The notes beneath the pieces were generated by a model that did no database searches, was not told the origin of the DNA, and saw only the letters and a program-made list of their open reading frames with translations. A stretch of 64,000 nucleotides of DNA from Alphaproteobacteria bacterium (GTDB lineage: Bacteria > Planctomycetota > Phycisphaerae > UBA1845). The position numbers and the translations under genes are program-made. The stretch spans positions 186,001-250,000 of the forward strand of contig JANQQE010000030.1 of the NCBI GenBank assembly GCA_028285105.1, in the 5' to 3' direction. Of this stretch, positions 8,732-17,952 are shown piece by piece (position 1 is the stretch's first letter; each line of letters starts with the position of its first letter).

Positions 8732-8784
8732 AAAAAAAACGCCCAAATGGCACAAAAAATGCCGAGAATGCGCCAAACACGGGC
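8732..8784 (-). terminator. Terminator-like hairpin between map and rpmJ
   Basis: On the minus strand an imperfect hairpin (outer arms GCCC/GGGC, then TGGC/GCCA) is followed by G and eight T residues, beginning 22 bases after the map stop codon. The long T run fits an intrinsic terminator or partial terminator. Stems are interrupted, so strength is uncertain. If functional it would separate the spc part (ending with map) from the alpha part (beginning with rpmJ). Confidence 0.45.
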
Positions 8785-8805
8785 TGATGCAGCCAAAAAC
8801 GTGAA

Positions 8806-9612
8806 TTAGGCGGCCGTCAAGATCACCGGACCGTTGGCTGTCATCGCAATACTGTGTTCAAAATGGGCGGCGAAACTGCTGTCCTTGGTCACAATCACCC
8901 AGGCATCTGCGTCGGCGTACATCACATCGCTGGCTCCGAGCGTGACCATCGGCTCGACAGCCAACGTCATGCCCTCTTCGAGGCAGAAATCGCTCTTTCG
9001 CTGCGATCGGTCGTGGTAATTCGGCACTTTCGGCTCTTCGTGCATCTCCTGGCCAATGCCATGTCCGACAAATTCTCGAACCACCGACATACCGGCCGCC
9101 TCAACTTTTCTCTGAATCGCGGTTGCTATCTCGGACCACATGAGGCCGACTTTCATCTCCGAGATCGCGAGTTGAAGGGACTCCTCCGTCACAGTCAGAA
9201 GAGACTGTACATCTTTCGATACGTTTCCTACCGGAATCGTTCTGGCTGAGTCACCGCAGAATCCGTCGATCCGCACACCGCAATCGATGCTGACCACATC
9301 GCCATCTTTCAGCGCTCGATCGCCGGGCACCCCGTGAACTACTTCGTCATTCACGCTTGTACAGAGGGCAGCCGGAAACGGATAGCTGGCGGCTGGATTA
9401 ACCACGCCCTTAAAAAGCGCCTCAGCGCCGGCATCACTAATCATCTTTTCGGCAACGTCGTTCAACTCACCCGTGGTCGCGCCGACCTTTACCAAGCCGC
9501 ACACATGGTCCAATACCCGACAAACCAGTGCGCCCGCCCGACGCATGATGTCGATCTCGTCATTGTCTTTCAGGATGATGCCTTTTTGGGTTGCGCTCTT
9601 CGTGGTCATCAT
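8806..9612 (-). CDS. map: Methionine aminopeptidase type I
   Basis: Removes the initiator Met from nascent proteins in the cytoplasm. The 268-residue protein has the pita-bread fold metal ligands in order: two Asp in SIDCGVRIDGFCGDSART, His in FVGHGIGQEMHEEP, Glu in LAVEPMV and Glu in HFEHSIAMT. No N-terminal zinc-ribbon extension is present, so it is the short bacterial type Ia. Three consecutive possible starts (GTG, ATG, ATG) occur; the first ATG at 9612 is chosen. It is 95 bases after secY, the classic order, but adk is missing. Confidence 0.96.
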   Translation of the reverse strand: MMTTKSATQKGIILKDNDEIDIMRRAGALVCRVLDHVCGLVKVGATTGELNDVAEKMISDAGAEALFKGVVNPAASYPFPAALCTSVNDEVVHGVPGDRALKDGDVVSIDCGVRIDGFCGDSARTIPVGNVSKDVQSLLTVTEESLQLAISEMKVGLMWSEIATAIQRKVEAAGMSVVREFVGHGIGQEMHEEPKVPNYHDRSQRKSDFCLEEGMTLAVEPMVTLGASDVMYADADAWVIVTKDSSFAAHFEHSIAMTANGPVILTAA

Positions 9613-9707
9613 CACAACATCCGTTTACGCCGACAACATCTATCGCTTACCTTAAACGCGGATGCCGGAACAACGCCGATAGAAACTCACCGATCGGTGA
9701 AAAGAGT

Positions 9708-11039
9708 TTATGCGCTACCGCCCAGGAAACCTTTGTAGTTACGCATGATCAAGTTGGCTTCGATGCGCTGCACAAGGTCGAGTACAACGCTCACCACAAT
9801 CAGCAATCCCGTTCCACCCAGAAAAGCCGACACAAAGAACGGTATCTCCAGTGCCGCAGCGACAATCGTCGGGATCAACGCGATCAGCGAAAGGAACGCA
9901 GCACCGACATATGTGATGCGACCCATAACCTTCTCGAGATAGTCCGCGGTGCGTTTACCGGGGCGCAACCCGGGAATAAAGCTCCCATAGTCGCGGAGAT
10001 TGTTGGCCATCTCCTTCGGTTGGAACTGAACCGTGGTCCAGAAATACGCGAAGAAGTACACCATGCCGACGTATGCCAGAATGTACAGATACCCGCTGGG
10101 CGACAATGCGTTTCCTAGGAACGTCCAAACGCCCGAGTACCACTTTTGATTGATGAAATCGATCACATAGGTCGGGAACATCATCAACGTACTGGCGAAG
10201 ATGATCGGCATGACACCGCCATGATTGACTCGAAGAGGCAGGTAATTCCGCTGCCCGCCATAAACGCGGCGACCGCGTGTCTGCTTGGCCTGCTGAATCG
10301 GTATTCGACGCTGCCCCTGGGTAATAAGAATCGAGCCAGCCACCACACCGATAAACGCCAGAATCAAGAATAGAATCTTGCCCGGTCCGAGCGAAGTTCC
10401 GCCGCTGGCTCGGACGCTGAATTCTGCATTCCGAACGACATAGATGATTGCCTGGGGCATCTGCGCGACGATGCCGGCCATGATGATTAGAGAGATACCG
10501 TTACCGATGCCGTATTCATCGATTTGCTCACCCAACCACATTAGGAATATGGTCCCCGTGGTAAGGCACAAAACCGCTAGCAAGAAATACATGACCGAAC
10601 CGGCATACTGCGGATAGACCATACCGTTGCTGAAAAGGTACTTCATCCACATCGACGCCTGAATAACGCACAAACCAACCGTGGCGTAGCGGGTGTATTC
10701 CTGAATCTTTTTGCGACCGCTGTCACCTTCCTTTTGCAACTTTTCAAGCGCGGGGATGACGGTGACCAGCAACTGGAAAATAATCGACGCCGAAATGTAC
10801 GGCATGATCCCCAAACCGAAGATTGTGCTTTGCGAAAGGTTACCTCCGGTAAACAAAGCGAACATGTCGGCAAGATTTCCGGTACCGCCGCCACCACTGC
10901 TACCGACCAGTTTCTCCTGATCGACCCCAGGCAGCGGCACATAAAAACCAATGCGGTAAATCGCCAGGAGGCCCAGTGTGAATAAAATCTTATTCCGAAG
11001 TTCGGAGACGCGCCAGATGTTGATGAAGGTGGAAAACAT
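9708..11039 (-). CDS. secY: Protein translocase subunit SecY
   Basis: Channel-forming subunit of the SecYEG translocon in the cytoplasmic membrane. The 443-residue protein has ten hydrophobic segments. Conserved segments include NKILFTLGLLAIYRIGFYVP in the first helix, GLGIMPYISASIIFQLL near the plug/helix 2, ALGIGNGISLIIMAGIV-type sequence (GIGNGISL) in helix 5, and the basic cytosolic loop QGQRRIPIQQAK with RLPLRVN-type YLPLRVNHGGVMPIIFAS. Length and gene position between rplO and map agree with the spc operon. Confidence 0.97.
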   Translation of the reverse strand: MFSTFINIWRVSELRNKILFTLGLLAIYRIGFYVPLPGVDQEKLVGSSGGGGTGNLADMFALFTGGNLSQSTIFGLGIMPYISASIIFQLLVTVIPALEKLQKEGDSGRKKIQEYTRYATVGLCVIQASMWMKYLFSNGMVYPQYAGSVMYFLLAVLCLTTGTIFLMWLGEQIDEYGIGNGISLIIMAGIVAQMPQAIIYVVRNAEFSVRASGGTSLGPGKILFLILAFIGVVAGSILITQGQRRIPIQQAKQTRGRRVYGGQRNYLPLRVNHGGVMPIIFASTLMMFPTYVIDFINQKWYSGVWTFLGNALSPSGYLYILAYVGMVYFFAYFWTTVQFQPKEMANNLRDYGSFIPGLRPGKRTADYLEKVMGRITYVGAAFLSLIALIPTIVAAALEIPFFVSAFLGGTGLLIVVSVVLDLVQRIEANLIMRNYKGFLGGSA

Positions 11040-11187
11040 CAGATAAGTCTCTCTAAGTGATCAGCCAATCCTGCTGGCGAATGTATTGATTTACCCAACT
11101 ATCTGGCAAACTCGAATCGAAAAAGACAAGCCTCAAGATCAATCAAATACGAGGCTCAATACACCTCGGGGGGCAAAATGCCTGAGG

Positions 11188-11634
11188 TCAAATAACGATG
11201 ACTTCACCGCCCGCACCCTTGATTTTTTCCTCAGCCGACTTGCTGAACTTGGACGCCTCGATCTTCAAAGACTTGGTGATCTGACCGTCTCCCAAAACTT
11301 TGACCTTGTTGCGAAGGTTGCGAATCAGACCCGCTTCCAAGATGGACTCGGGCGTTACGTGCGCCCCGGCATCGAAACGCTCTTCAAGATCGCTCACATT
11401 GACCACGTGGTAGTCGGTTCGGAAATCGGCATTGCTGAAACCGCGTTTGGGCACGCGACGAAAGAGCGGCATCTGTCCGCCCTCACCCATGCTGCGCCGC
11501 GTGGCGCCTGCACGCGAACCCGCACCATTGTGACCGCGACCTGCCGTCTTGCCACTACCGCTCCCGATACCGCGACCGATACGCTTGCGCTTGCGGTTCT
11601 TGCCAGCCAACTTGAGAATTTCTGTCAGGTTCAT
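11188..11634 (-). CDS. rplO: Ribosomal protein L15 (uL15)
   Basis: Large-subunit assembly protein. The ATG at 11634 gives MNLTEILKLAGKNRKRKRIG, then the signature GRGIGSGSGKTAGRGHNGAGSR near residues 19-41, and FRRVPKRGFSN. The 148 residues are normal. An in-frame start 24 bases further upstream lacks family support. It directly follows rpsE by 99 bases; in most bacteria rpmD (L30) lies between these two genes and here it is absent. Confidence 0.97.
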   Translation of the reverse strand: MNLTEILKLAGKNRKRKRIGRGIGSGSGKTAGRGHNGAGSRAGATRRSMGEGGQMPLFRRVPKRGFSNADFRTDYHVVNVSDLEERFDAGAHVTPESILEAGLIRNLRNKVKVLGDGQITKSLKIEASKFSKSAEEKIKGAGGEVIVI

Positions 11635-11733
11635 GACACTCGATCTTTCAAAAACCACTCAAAGCCCAGCGTGTTGCGGGCCACTGCGAATCGGATCAAA
11701 CGCGCCGTTTCGCGTAATCAGTTCGAATAGAAT

Positions 11734-12240
11734 CTACGACGCCAGCGATACGCCGCGAAGCGCTGCAATCTGCTCGCGATCGAATAATCCCTTCAGCGCT
11801 TCAAAAGTCGCAAGCACCAGGTTCTTCGGATTGTTGGATCCGTAGCTTTTCGTCAGCACGTCTTTCACGCCAGCCAGTTCCAACACGGCCCGGACGCTGC
11901 CGCCCGCGATGATACCGGTACCTTTGCTGGCGGGCAGCAAGACGACATTGCTCGCTCCATATCGACCGATGGTACGGTGCGGGATCGTTCCGCGAACCAG
12001 ACCGACGTTGGCCATGCTGCGTGAGGCGATTTTCTTGCCCTTTTCGACTGCAGACGGAACTTCACGGGCTTTGCCGTATCCTACGCCGACTCGACCACGA
12101 CGATCGCCGACCACAACCAAGGCGGAGAAACTGAACCGCCGACCACCGCGTACGACCTTTGCACATCGGTAGATTTTGACGACGTTGTCTTCCAAGCCAC
12201 CGTCATCGATTCGCGGCCTTTGTGATTGCATTCGACTCAT
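11734..12240 (-). CDS. rpsE: Ribosomal protein S5 (uS5)
   Basis: Small-subunit protein at the mRNA entry, involved in fidelity. The 168-residue protein has the N-terminal double-stranded RNA-binding domain (VVKGGRRFSFSALVVVGD-type sequence, then GRVGVGYGKAREVPSAVEK) and a C-terminal domain with GTGIIAGGSVRAVLELAGVKD and SYGSNNPKNLV. Length is typical. It lies 133 bases after rplR and 99 before rplO. Confidence 0.97.
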   Translation of the reverse strand: MSRMQSQRPRIDDGGLEDNVVKIYRCAKVVRGGRRFSFSALVVVGDRRGRVGVGYGKAREVPSAVEKGKKIASRSMANVGLVRGTIPHRTIGRYGASNVVLLPASKGTGIIAGGSVRAVLELAGVKDVLTKSYGSNNPKNLVLATFEALKGLFDREQIAALRGVSLAS

Positions 12241-12373
12241 GGTTTCGTCACCCGTAAATCTTCAGACATATCTTCAAATAATTCTTCAAACAAATGGGAC
12301 TTTATTCCCTTATGTCAATTGACCGCATCTGTAGACACCATATCTATAGACACCGAACGATCCATTGCTATCG

Positions 12374-12736
12374 CTAAAACTTCAAACCGCCTTCACGGGC
12401 CGCCTCGGCAAGCGCCTTGACCCTGCCGTGAAACTGGCGACCGTTACGATCGAAAGCGACTGCGGTAATCCCTTTTGCTTTCGCCCGCTCGGCCAGCATT
12501 GTGCCAACTTCCTTGGCTGATGCGACGTTCCCGCCCTTACCTTTGTCAACCGACTTGTCCTGCGAACCCGCGCAGCACAGGGTAACGCCATTGTCGTCGT
12601 CAATGATCTGGGCGCTGATGTTGCGAAGGCTGCGCGTGACGGTCAGCCGCGGTCGTTCAGTCGTGCCAAAGACGCGTTTGCGAATGCGCCTCTTACGACG
12701 GTTCATTCTTACTTGTTTTGCCTTCAATGCCTGCAT
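12374..12736 (-). CDS. rplR: Ribosomal protein L18 (uL18)
   Basis: 5S rRNA-binding protein of the large-subunit central protuberance. The 120 residues match the family. The N-terminus is strongly basic ([20 protein letters not shown]), followed by [18 protein letters not shown], and the C-terminal half carries [39 protein letters not shown]-type conserved segments. It sits 121 bases after rplF, the spc order. Confidence 0.97.
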   Translation of the reverse strand: MQALKAKQVRMNRRKRRIRKRVFGTTERPRLTVTRSLRNISAQIIDDDNGVTLCCAGSQDKSVDKGKGGNVASAKEVGTMLAERAKAKGITAVAFDRNGRQFHGRVKALAEAAREGGLKF

Positions 12737-12857
12737 TTCTTGCTACTTCCTAAACTAATCAACCGTTCTTCGACAACCACTTGTAAAATACATCCACACA
12801 GGATTCTCGTGCAGTACTATTGACATCCAGTACTGTTAACACGCACTACTGTGACTA

Positions 12858-13454
12858 TTAACCAGCACCAGCCAGTGCCTTTCCTGCTTTGCGCTTGACG
12901 ACTTCGTCGTGATAGCGGATGCCCTTGCCTTTGTAAGGCTCCGGCGGTCGCGTTTTGCGTACGACCGCAGCAAACTGACCGACCACCTGTTTATCGCAAC
13001 CGCGAATAATCAACTTGGCAGGGTCATTGTCGCCTCGGGCGGCAGCTACTTCGACCTCGACATCAACACCGTCGGGGACGTCGTATTCAAACTGGTACTT
13101 ATTCTTGCCACCGCGACCCATGAAACCGCAGTTGAGTTGCAGTTTCTTGCCGGCAAGGTTGCATCCGTAACCGGTACCATAAATGTGCAAACGTTTTTCG
13201 TAGCCTTCGCTGACACCGACAACCATGTTGTTGATCATTGCGCGAGCCATCCCGTGCATCGACCGGGCGATCCGATCGTCGCCGTCGCGACCCACGCGGA
13301 CAAGCTTGCCGTCGTCTTCCAAGTCAACCTTGATGACCGACGGAATATCGAATGACAGATTGCCCTTCGGACCGCTGATTTTGACCAGGCGTCCAGACAC
13401 TTCGGCTTTGACACCGCTGGGCATCGACACTGGTTTTTTTCCAATTCGCGACAT
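12858..13454 (-). CDS. rplF: Ribosomal protein L6 (uL6)
   Basis: Large-subunit protein near the GTPase-associated centre. The start MSRIGKKPVSMPSGV, the central RSMHGMARAMINNMVVGV and the C-terminal signature RKTRPPEPYKGKGIRY with KRKAGKA are family hallmarks. The 198 residues exceed the usual 177-180 by a short insertion in the second domain (EVAAARGDNDPAKLIIRG). The gene follows rpsH by 100 bases. Confidence 0.97.
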   Translation of the reverse strand: MSRIGKKPVSMPSGVKAEVSGRLVKISGPKGNLSFDIPSVIKVDLEDDGKLVRVGRDGDDRIARSMHGMARAMINNMVVGVSEGYEKRLHIYGTGYGCNLAGKKLQLNCGFMGRGGKNKYQFEYDVPDGVDVEVEVAAARGDNDPAKLIIRGCDKQVVGQFAAVVRKTRPPEPYKGKGIRYHDEVVKRKAGKALAGAG

Positions 13455-13554
13455 GACCTTCGATTCCTAACGACCGGACGACTATCTCAACAAACTGTAT
13501 CTCGAAAAACGGGCACCCGTCACAAACTCAATTCAAACCAATGCAGGCAACAAA

Positions 13555-13950
13555 CTAGTAGACGCTGCAAAGGAATTCACCCCCGACATTCTTCTGACGG
13601 CAGGCACGATCGCTCAGTACGCCCTGACTCGTCGAGATGATCGCAATTCCCAAACCGTCACAAACCTTTGGAAGGTCCTCGCACGTTTTGTAGATTCGGC
13701 ATCCTGGTTTCGATTCACGTTTGATCTTATGAATCAAGTCTTCGCCTCGGGGACCATACTTAAGCTCGATGCGGAGCAAACCTTGCCTGGCGTCATCGAT
13801 CTTGTCGAAACCGACGATGTACCCCTCGTCCTTTAGGACTGTGGCAATACCGGCCTTGACCTTCGAGGCAGGGATTTGAACCGTTTTCTTGCGCACGCGA
13901 ACAGCGTTTCGAATACGCGTCAACATGTCGGCGACGGGATCACTCCACAT
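13555..13950 (-). CDS. rpsH: Ribosomal protein S8 (uS8)
   Basis: Binds helix 21 of 16S rRNA early in assembly and in many bacteria represses the spc operon. The 131 residues start with DPVADMLTRIRNAVRVRKKTV and end with GISIISTSQG-type sequence (GIAIISTSQGVLSDRACRQKNVGGE), normal for the family. No S8-binding-like mRNA structure was identified in the adjacent spacers by eye. It lies between rpsN (148 bases) and rplF. Confidence 0.97.
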   Translation of the reverse strand: MWSDPVADMLTRIRNAVRVRKKTVQIPASKVKAGIATVLKDEGYIVGFDKIDDARQGLLRIELKYGPRGEDLIHKIKRESKPGCRIYKTCEDLPKVCDGLGIAIISTSQGVLSDRACRQKNVGGEFLCSVY

Positions 13951-14098
13951 TTGTCATCACCTTCTAGTAGCTTCAACTTCGATACAAAACTTAATCCAAA
14001 CACGCAGTCGGGCTGCGTCACTTACGACTTCTTGCCGATTGTCACTTGGATCAGGAGGCTGGCCCATAATACGACTGGCCATCCTTCGAACCTGCGAC

Positions 14099-14284
14099 CT
14101 ACCAGCTGGCTTTCTTCACGCCTGGGATCATTCCCTTGTGAGCGAGTTCCCGAAAGCAGATTCGGCAAATCTGAAATTTCTTGTAAACGGCACGCGAGCG
14201 ACCGCACAACTGGCAGCGGCGTACAAGCCGACTCGAAAACTTCGGCTTTTGCTTGGCCTTGTGAATCCATGCAGTGGATGCCAT
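14099..14284 (-). CDS. rpsN: Ribosomal protein S14 type Z (uS14, zinc-binding)
   Basis: A 61-residue small-subunit protein, the short zinc form. Four Cys are visible as CQLC and CRIC, separated by about 12 residues ([21 protein letters not shown]), followed by [18 protein letters not shown], the standard C-terminus. The ATG at 14284 is directly adjacent to the rplE stop codon with no intervening base, so translation is probably coupled to rplE. This contrasts with the wide spacers elsewhere in the cluster. Confidence 0.97.
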   Translation of the reverse strand: MASTAWIHKAKQKPKFSSRLVRRCQLCGRSRAVYKKFQICRICFRELAHKGMIPGVKKASW

Positions 14285-14839
14285 TTACTTTTTCTCCTCA
14301 GGCCGTTTGAACGGCACGCCCAATTCACTCAGCAAACTACGAGCGTGCTGATCGTTGCGCGCTGTTGTGACAAAAGTGATGTTCATGCCCTGACGGGCGG
14401 TCACTTTGTCAATGTTGATTTCCGGAAAGATCGTCTGATCGGCAACACCCATCGAGTAATTGCCGCGACCGTCGAAACTCGATGTTTTCAAACCGCGGAA
14501 GTCACGCATACGCGGAACCGCGAAGTTGATGAGACGATCCATAAACTCATACATCCGCCTGCCGCGAAGCGTCACCTTGGCACCGATCTCGTAACCTTCG
14601 CGAAGCTTGAAGTTCGAGACGCTCATGCGGGCTTTGCAAACCAATGGCTTTTGACCGGTGATGGCAGACAACTCTGCCGTCGCCGTCGGGATGACATTCT
14701 TGTCCTGAAGCGCTTTACCAAGGCCCATCGACACCACGACTTTTTCCATTCGGGGAATCGCCATCGGGTTCTTGATGCCCAGGTCCGAAGAAAGTTTCGG
14801 GGCAATCTCTTTTGAATACCGCTGCTGCAATCGAGCCAT
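14285..14839 (-). CDS. rplE: Ribosomal protein L5 (uL5)
   Basis: Binds 5S rRNA and forms the intersubunit bridge with S13. The 184-residue protein shows PRMEKVVVSMGLG near residue 30, ITGQKPLVCKARMSVSNFKLREG, LRGRRMYEFMDRLINFAVPRMRDFRGL and GVADQTIFPEINID, all canonical. Length is normal (about 180). It follows rplX by 115 bases and abuts rpsN. Confidence 0.98.
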   Translation of the reverse strand: MARLQQRYSKEIAPKLSSDLGIKNPMAIPRMEKVVVSMGLGKALQDKNVIPTATAELSAITGQKPLVCKARMSVSNFKLREGYEIGAKVTLRGRRMYEFMDRLINFAVPRMRDFRGLKTSSFDGRGNYSMGVADQTIFPEINIDKVTARQGMNITFVTTARNDQHARSLLSELGVPFKRPEEKK

Positions 14840-14954
14840 CGCTACGACCCATTCTCTAACTGTATGACCAACATCATTCGGGCGCCTTTACAAATCCGAC
14901 GCCATTAAATCCAAGAGCCCAAAGACTCTTAGTACGCTATCTATTCTCTTTGTG

Positions 14955-15302
14955 TCAGTCGACTTTCTTGACGGTATCAATCACCGTGCCGCCGACCGTC
15001 TTGCGTTCTTTCTTAATGACCTTGCCCGACTTGTCGCGCGTCACATCGAAATGCACCCGCGACCCCTTCTGTGTTCTGGTATCCACCGGAAGCACATTTG
15101 AAATATGAATCGACGCTTCCTTCTCGACGCGACCGCCTTGCGGATTGCGACGGTTCGGACGCACGTGACGGAAGACAACATTCACGCCTTCGACCAAGAC
15201 CAATTCCCGAACCGGGTCCACATGAAGCACTTTGCCCTGCGCACCGCGGTGAGCCCCGGCAATGACCTCAACAATTTCGTTCTTCTTTACGTGGCAAGCC
15301 AT
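14955..15302 (-). CDS. rplX: Ribosomal protein L24 (uL24)
   Basis: Early assembly initiator of the large subunit, located at the tunnel exit. The 115 residues contain the KOW motif ([21 protein letters not shown]) at the N-terminus, then [21 protein letters not shown] and [12 protein letters not shown], all family features. It lies between rplN (84 bases) and rplE, the standard order. Confidence 0.97.
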   Translation of the reverse strand: MACHVKKNEIVEVIAGAHRGAQGKVLHVDPVRELVLVEGVNVVFRHVRPNRRNPQGGRVEKEASIHISNVLPVDTRTQKGSRVHFDVTRDKSGKVIKKERKTVGGTVIDTVKKVD

Positions 15303-15386
15303 CTGTCTGCCTCACTTCTTGACCGAGTCATTCATTCCAAGGCGGTCGTTGTTCTACAAAAACTACTGCGTTTGGCCCCTGCTTCG

Positions 15387-15803
15387 CTACACAACCTCTT
15401 CTGCGAGCGAGATGATTTTCATGAAACCCTTGTCGCGAAGTTCACGGGCCACTGCTCCGAAGATACGCGTGCCGCGCGGTTCTTTGTTTTCATTGATCAG
15501 CACGACTGCGTTGGAATCGAACCGCACATAACTGCCATCTCGCCGACGGGTTGCTCGCGTGCTGCGGACCACGACGCCCCTGGCTCGGCGACGTGTTGCC
15601 CGATCCTTCCGATCGCTTCCACCGGAAAAATCGCTGTTGGGCAGCGCTTTCTTGACGGTCACCAACACAATGTCGCCAATGCCTGCACTCTTGAGCGTCG
15701 GCTTACCTTTGCGACTACTACCGCGGCGAAGGACGTTGTAAACCATTGCCCGCTTGGCACCGGTGTTGTCTGTAACGTCCACCATTGTTTGCAACTGAAT
15801 CAT
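15387..15803 (-). CDS. rplN: Ribosomal protein L14 (uL14) with basic insertion
   Basis: Large-subunit protein at the subunit interface. The start [20 protein letters not shown] and the later [30 protein letters not shown] are canonical. At 138 residues it is about 16 longer than usual. The extra residues form a basic, Ser/Asp-containing insertion at about positions 58-78 ([15 protein letters not shown]). It leads rplX by 84 bases. Confidence 0.97.
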   Translation of the reverse strand: MIQLQTMVDVTDNTGAKRAMVYNVLRRGSSRKGKPTLKSAGIGDIVLVTVKKALPNSDFSGGSDRKDRATRRRARGVVVRSTRATRRRDGSYVRFDSNAVVLINENKEPRGTRIFGAVARELRDKGFMKIISLAEEVV

Positions 15804-15889
15804 GATTCAAACCCTAGGTCCAGCGATCGATTGCTGAGATATTGCCAAGGTCGCAATCGCGACCCGGTCTTTATATTTCTACCTGCAAA

Positions 15890-16168
15890 TTACCCTTCAG
15901 ACTTCTGAATAATGCGTACCAAACGCCATGACTTCTGCTTTGAGATCGGACGACAGGCCATCACTTCAACCAAGTCTCCGACGTGTGCTTCGTTGTTCGC
16001 ATCATGTGCGTGCAACGTGGTGCTGCGTCGGATGATTTTGCCGTACTTGGGGTGCGGCTTGGAGTAGCTGTTCGTCAACTTAATCGTCTTGTCCCGAGCA
16101 TCTGATACCACGACACCCTGACGGAGGCGGCGACTACTTCGCTTCTCTGATGATTGTTCTGCTGCCAT
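15890..16168 (-). CDS. rpsQ: Ribosomal protein S17 (uS17)
   Basis: Primary 16S rRNA-binding protein. The 92 residues include RRLRQGVVVSDARDKTIKL and HPKYGKIIRRSTTLHAHDANN, followed by GDLVEVMACRPISKQKSWRL, the family signature. The N-terminal tail of about 12 residues (AAEQSSEKRSSR) is slightly longer than usual. Gene order rpmC-rpsQ-rplN is standard. Confidence 0.96.
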   Translation of the reverse strand: MAAEQSSEKRSSRRLRQGVVVSDARDKTIKLTNSYSKPHPKYGKIIRRSTTLHAHDANNEAHVGDLVEVMACRPISKQKSWRLVRIIQKSEG

Positions 16169-16269
16169 CGTTAACCTTCTCCAACTTCAAAACTCAATCA
16201 GCCGCCAAGTCTCTTTGACCCATTGCCGATTGTGATCCAACGCTGCCAAACGCCCTGCGTTTCAATGCT

Positions 16270-16515
16270 CTATGCCTTCTGGGCGCTGGCGATCGCTTCC
16301 AGATGGTATTGCTGCTGTTCGATGCCCGTTTCGCCGCGTTCCTTCATCACGGTGAATACCCGGGCGATATCCTTACGTGCGTGGGTGATGCGGTTGGGGT
16401 TCTCGAGTTTTTCCGTCACGGCTTGAGCGCGAAGCTCAAACAGATGACGGCGCAAACGATCCAACTCGTTGTGCAACTCTTCAGTTTTCATTTCGCGAAA
16501 CTCTGAAATCTTCAT
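16270..16515 (-). CDS. rpmC: Ribosomal protein L29 (uL29)
   Basis: Small helical protein at the tunnel exit, part of the trigger factor and SRP docking site. The ATG at 16515 starts MKISEFREMKTEELHNELDR; the open frame from a GTG nine bases upstream adds only two extra residues before it. The LRRHLFELRAQAVTEKLENP and IARVFTVMKERG segments are typical. The 81 residues are about 15 longer than usual because of a Gln/Ala-rich C-terminal tail. Confidence 0.94.
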   Translation of the reverse strand: MKISEFREMKTEELHNELDRLRRHLFELRAQAVTEKLENPNRITHARKDIARVFTVMKERGETGIEQQQYHLEAIASAQKA

Positions 16516-16638
16516 CGCATCCACTCAATCGCATCTACTTTAAGAACGAAGCAACTCGAACCATCTCTTGAGTCGTTCAGCAATTTCCAAACACGCAATC
16601 CCGCAAGCCCGCCACACACATCTCGGCGAACCATTCGT

Positions 16639-17058
16639 TTACATCTCGTGCCGTCTCTTCACGAAGCGGCAACGGTATGGCATCTTCGCACTGATTCTTG
16701 CGAGTGCCTGGCGGGCGACATTTTCTTCGACGCCACCAATTTCATACAACATCGTTCCCGCACGAACGCAGGCGACCCAAGCTTCCGGTTCACCTTTACC
16801 CTTACCCATTCGGGTTTCGAGGGGCTTTGAGGTGATCGACTTGTGCGGGAAGATTCGGATGTACACTTTGCCTTGACGCTGCAAGAAGTGCGTCGCGGCG
16901 ATACGACCGGCTTCGATCTGACGGGCTGTGATCCAGCCAGCCTCCAAGACCTGAATTCCGAAATCGCCGTAAGCAACCGTGTTCCCGCGCGTCGCCCGAG
17001 GACGAATCTTGCCGCGCTGCGACTTACGGAACTTCACTCTTTTGGGCATCATCGCCAT
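16639..17058 (-). CDS. rplP: Ribosomal protein L16 (uL16)
   Basis: Large-subunit protein contacting the A-site tRNA elbow. The start MAMMPKRVKFRKSQRGKI contains the family beginning one or two residues in; GGAGAG stands seven bases before the ATG at 17058. Later hallmarks are GRIAATHFLQRQGKVYIRIF, KSITSKPLETRMGKGKGEPE and GVEENVARQALARISAKMP. Length 139 is normal. It follows rpsC by 88 bases. Confidence 0.97.
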   Translation of the reverse strand: MAMMPKRVKFRKSQRGKIRPRATRGNTVAYGDFGIQVLEAGWITARQIEAGRIAATHFLQRQGKVYIRIFPHKSITSKPLETRMGKGKGEPEAWVACVRAGTMLYEIGGVEENVARQALARISAKMPYRCRFVKRRHEM

Positions 17059-17146
17059 CGGTCAACTCTCCGATTCAGGTTTCCGTACTACTTGAGTACT
17101 GCTCTTGCCTTATCCGCACTAACTTTCGGTACGGCCAACCTACCGT

Positions 17147-17842
17147 TTAGCCACGCTTGCCGCGGAACTCGCGTCTTTGCGGAGCGGCTTCGATCGCGGT
17201 CTCGTGACCGTAGCGACCTTTGTACAACCAAACCTTTACACCGATCGTGCCATACGTCGTGCGGCTGATCGCGTATCCGTAGTCAACATGCGCTTGCAAG
17301 GTATGCAGCGGAATTGACCCGCGGATCAGTTTTTCTTTTCGGGCCATCTCTGCCCCACCCAAGCGACCCGACACCATGATCTTGACGCCCAAAACACCGG
17401 TGGCCATCGCACTTTCGGCACGCTGCTTGAGTACCCGGCGGAAACCGGCACGCTTTTTAAGCTGCTCGGCGATCGATTCAGCCACCAGCTTCGCATCGCG
17501 ATCGGGGGCCTTGATCTCCATGATGTTCACGGTGATCTTGCGATCGATCAGGTCCTCCAATGCTTCCTTGAGTTTGTCCACTTCAGCCCCCTTGGGACCG
17601 ATGACCAAACCGGGACGAGCGGTGTGCAAAACAACTTTGACGTCGTTGCGCGTACGATCGATATTGACGCGCGACACGGCTGCGTATGGGGGCCGGCGAT
17701 TCAAGCGATCGTCAACAAACTTACGAATCGCAAAATCCTCACCGAGGAATTCGCCAAACGCCGCTTTGGGTGCATACCAACGCGAACGCCACTCTTCAGT
17801 GATACCAACGCGAAAACCCAATGGATGAATCTTCTGTCCCAC
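17147..17842 (-). CDS. rpsC: Ribosomal protein S3 (uS3)
   Basis: Small-subunit head protein at the mRNA entry. The family start (GQKIHPLGFRVGITEEWRSRW) begins right after a GTG at 17842, with GGAG six bases upstream; the open frame extends 119 codons further but that extension is non-homologous and overlaps rplV in another frame. The 231 residues contain the KH domain (ARPGLVIGPKGAEVDKLKE) and the C-terminal IMVSGRLGGAEMARKEKLIRG plus GTIGVKVWLYKG. Length is normal. Confidence 0.97.
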   Translation of the reverse strand: MGQKIHPLGFRVGITEEWRSRWYAPKAAFGEFLGEDFAIRKFVDDRLNRRPPYAAVSRVNIDRTRNDVKVVLHTARPGLVIGPKGAEVDKLKEALEDLIDRKITVNIMEIKAPDRDAKLVAESIAEQLKKRAGFRRVLKQRAESAMATGVLGVKIMVSGRLGGAEMARKEKLIRGSIPLHTLQAHVDYGYAISRTTYGTIGVKVWLYKGRYGHETAIEAAPQRREFRGKRG

Positions 17843-17952
17843 GACAAACTCCGCTCGCCGTCGCGCCCGACAGCAATTGAGAAAACGGTCACCCCCAAGA
17901 CTCGGTGCGTTCCGACAGGGGGATGTTAGACTGAACTGGCAACCCGCCGTGC

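Noticed and set aside
11162-11187. Hairpin ACCTC...GAGGT after rplO
   Set aside because: Short stem with no T run; too weak to call a terminator.
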